64,000 nt of DNA, taken from NCBI RefSeq assembly GCF_000143415.4, contig NW_003314351.1:245490-309489 (forward strand). Direction: 5' to 3'. The notes below the pieces were generated by a model. It saw only the letters and a program-made list of their open reading frames with translations, was not told the origin of the DNA and searched no databases. Positions 61,650 through 64,000 of the stretch are shown one piece after another. A program made the position numbers and the translations under genes. The stretch comes from Selaginella moellendorffii (taxonomy: Eukaryota; Streptophyta; Lycopodiopsida; Selaginellales; Selaginellaceae). The first letter of the stretch is position 1. Each line of letters starts with the position of its first letter.

Positions 61650-61697
61650 TGAGACTTAAAAGGAAAACTTTTATTATGCTTTTCACTCAATTATCAA

Positions 61698-63083
61698 TCA
61701 TACCGTGAGGAAGTCTTCTAGTTTGGCCATCTTTTCAAACTCCATACCCATAAACACGTCCAGTCCGCCATCTCCCATACAGTTGGACAGCAAAACCACA
61801 TATTCTTTCCTGTCATGCACGGCTGACGTAACGTAGTCCGGGTTCCCCCATCCAAAATCAAGCTTGTGAAAGGCCAACTTCGACCATGGTGTGATGATCA
61901 TGCCACCTGGCAAGTCAATGAAGCCATGCCTGCCCTCGCACCAATCCATTACTGACCGCACATATTCCTCCGTTCCACGCCTAATGGCTGCTTGGACCTT
62001 TCGTACGCACAACGACAATGTTGCGTTGCAAAGATCCTCTACTGTGGTGTCGCAGGAGGGAGCAGCCACCACCGCGTTTCCAACGAAGTCCTTCGGAAAA
62101 TTTTTTACCTTGTGACGAACGTTTACAACCACAAAGAGGTTCGCCACCTTTGTTGTTGCATGGGAGTCATGCGAGGCTTTTGCTCGTGCCTGCCAGATAT
62201 GGGCTGTCAAAGCTTCGAAAGATGAGCATCTGGCTATAGTGCCATCCGACAGCGCCTTTTTCTTTAATGAATCCAGCATGGCGGGCGTGAAGGAGAATAA
62301 CTTAAAAGAGAACCCCGGGAGGAGAGATTTAGAAGGGTGATAGTGCGCTGGGCTGAAGATCAACTTGGCTGGGACATCAGGCATCGAAACGAGCTCGGGG
62401 TGATCGAGCGTTGGTCGGGGTGGATTTGAGCTGCGAAAGACGGAGCGATCAAGATTGAGGGTCATCGTCGCTGGGTTGAGATCCCCTCTTGCAGTTCTTG
62501 CAATGGCATCGTAAAACTCGCAGCCAGCGGTTCCATCAAAGATCGCATGGCTTGCTAAAATACCAACAATGAATCCTCCACATATGAATCTGGTAACCTG
62601 CAAGGTTGATGCAACTTATAAGTGGAAGTAACGGAAGTTCATCCAAGAAGAAACACTTACTTGGATCGTTACGAGCGGAACGTCGCAGATTTCCGTGGGC
62701 ATTTCGGTAGGAAAAACGAGAAAGTTTCTCGCGCTTGGATTTGGCATTCGGAGGTCTCCAGCGTCACGAATCGTGGACGAGCAGCTCGCACTGGCAAACA
62801 AGACTCCAGCCCCGTTGCAGTCGAGCTCAACTCGGCCTTGCTCCTCGTTCACTCGGATCCTTCCGGCCACAAAGTAGTACGGGACGAGAACCTGTTGCAG
62901 AGCATCTCGCACGACATGGGCAACGTTTCGGGTGGAACCCGGGGAGTCGACTTTGTAGGAGAAGAGCATTTCTACTGGGAAGAAGAGCTGCTGCTCGAGA
63001 TTGTGGAGGAAGAGAGTGGTGCAAGGAGTGGAGATGGGAGGCTTCAAAACAGAAACCTCTTCTACAAAAACATGCTGACCCAT
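61698..63083 (-). CDS. BAHD acyltransferase (HCT/feruloyltransferase-like)
   Basis: Exons 63083-62661 and 62597-61698 encode 440 residues, the usual length. The catalytic HxxxD is HAIFD (158-162) and the structural motif DFGWG starts at residue 388, both intact. VPYYFVAGRI, ELDCNGAGVLF and ISTPCTTLFLHNLEQ-type N-terminal sequence match plant BAHD enzymes that move acyl groups from CoA thioesters to hydroxyl or amine acceptors. Closest in feel are the omega-hydroxyacid/fatty alcohol hydroxycinnamoyl transferases, but substrate cannot be fixed by eye. The single intron lies at the family's typical position before the HxxxD region. It is tail to tail with the OMT gene (48 bp between stops). Confidence 0.92.
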
Positions 63084-63790
63084 TTCTTTCTCGATGGCAA
63101 AGAGTGTGATTTTGCTGGCTCTTTTATAGGTTGATTTTCTATACAACCTTCCTAGAGTATGTAACTTGACAAACTTACGGAGAACTTGTGGCCATAAGCT
63201 GGACACGACATTGGAGAACATGTACAAATCATTTCAGCCTGTAAATCACCCATGATGTTCATCACATCCCTCTCTACCAGAGCTTCACAGTTTGAGGACC
63301 CCCACATTGTGGCACGTCTTCCTCACGTAGTCAAAATCCAGCCTTTGCCATTGACAAATGAGCATGCTCTTGCAGAAGCCGAGTAGCCAATCTAGCATTG
63401 CTCGTTCTTCACACCTAATAAGAATATGAGTGTCGGTGCACGATAAAAGTACATCTCTAAGTACGGTTTATCATTATAAATAATTTAGCATTATCTTTCT
63501 TCAAGTTTAAATTCTTTTATTTGCTGTATTCAAAGCTCTATGAATTGTGATATTCCCAGCCACAAAGTAGAAGGATAACAGTGGTCACCAGAGGGCACTG
63601 GAAACAAAAGCGGCAAACACAAATCTATATGAAGAAACAGTAAGGAACAGTATTTGGGACGTGCAAAGTATTTTATTGTGCCTTCCGTGAAATCTAGAGG
63701 AGTCGCCTGGACGATAGTTCTATAGTTCTATCCTTGGTAGATAATGCCACCTAAATCTTTGGAAATTTAGGACAAGCCAAGCAATCACAC
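63084..63790. other. Spacer between BAHD gene and BAHD pseudogene
   Basis: Likely 5' flank of the BAHD gene. A frame continues upstream of its ATG to 63227 but has no homology. No other feature is seen. Confidence 0.4.
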
Positions 63791-63794
63791 TCAA

Positions 63795-64000
63795 ACAATG
63801 AGGAAGTCTTCCAGTTTGCCCATTTTCTTAAAACTCATGCCCATAAACACGTCCACTCCTCCATCTTCCTTGCAATTTTACAGAAAAACCATGTATTATT
63901 TTCCGTCATGCACAATTGTAACATAATACAGCATCCCATATGGCTGACCGGAAAAACTCCTCGGACGTACCATGGCCAATGGCTGCTTGGATCTTCCGTA
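63795..64000 (-). pseudogene. BAHD acyltransferase pseudogene, C-terminal end (continues past window)
   Basis: 63797-63920 matches the last exon of the intact BAHD gene (61706-61830; GAGGAAGTCTTC, CATAAACACGTCC) with substitutions and changed codons. It then skips the segment encoding the DFGWG region (about 120 bp lost) and resumes near GACCGGAAAAACTCCTCGGA, equivalent to about 61955-62000. The missing structural motif indicates a broken copy. Confidence 0.8.

Noticed and set aside
1..64000. CRISPR arrays, tRNA or rRNA genes, intact transposons
   Set aside because: No regularly spaced repeats, no cloverleaf-like sequence with A/B boxes that I could find, and no transposase, reverse transcriptase or LTR pairs. 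A tRNAscan and repeat-library search would be decisive.

Overview
This window is nuclear DNA of a land plant, most likely a spikemoss (Selaginella-type lycophyte). Plant-specific genes show the kingdom: a TPLATE-complex subunit, SUVR5, a GTG/GPHR membrane protein, three PPR genes, an LRR receptor-like protein, a BAHD acyltransferase and a plant O-methyltransferase. Introns are mostly 50-70 bp and spacers are very short, often with TAGGGTT boxes next to start codons; this compact style is what I associate with Selaginella. The species call is inference. I rebuilt spliced models by hand and checked that exon phases close.

Layout. 1-9500: GTG (-), DOHH (+), an SLP-type phosphatase (-), thiamin pyrophosphokinase (-), a small unknown protein (-) and an RPT3-like proteasome ATPase (+). 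Broken second copies of neighbouring genes follow. 9500-12467: gene-poor, rich in inverted repeats, and ending in an antisense copy of part of the next gene. 12468-15287: an LRR receptor-like protein. 16549-20941: a second copy of the unknown-gene/RPT3 block, here followed by an intact IWS1. 21387-24712: a carboxylesterase-like protein without its nucleophile, then a PPR gene. 24740-28170: AT-rich DNA with decayed gene relics, then a bromodomain pseudogene. 28750-44692: organellar topoisomerase I and TWD40-1, separated by shredded copies of both, an isoleucyl-tRNA synthetase relic and a broken receptor-like gene. 45028-63083: a dense run of intact genes (DUF2358, RH18, an RZ-1-type glycine-rich protein, PPR, HYPK, SUVR5, PPR, OMT, BAHD). 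A BAHD pseudogene lies at the right edge.

The main theme is local segmental duplication followed by uneven decay. The unit unknown/RPT3/IWS1 exists twice; both RPT3 copies stay open while one IWS1 is a relic. SLP 5' end/TPK/unknown exists twice, with one TPK broken. Topoisomerase/TWD40-1 exists at least twice and each copy kept a different gene of the divergent pair. Most genes are housekeeping: translation factor modification (DOHH), ribosome assembly (RH18), transcription and chromatin (IWS1, SUVR5), proteasome (RPT3), endocytosis (TWD40-1), organellar DNA and RNA (topoisomerase, PPRs) and cofactor supply (TPK). OMT and BAHD sit tail to tail and could belong to one phenolic pathway, but nothing in the sequence proves this.
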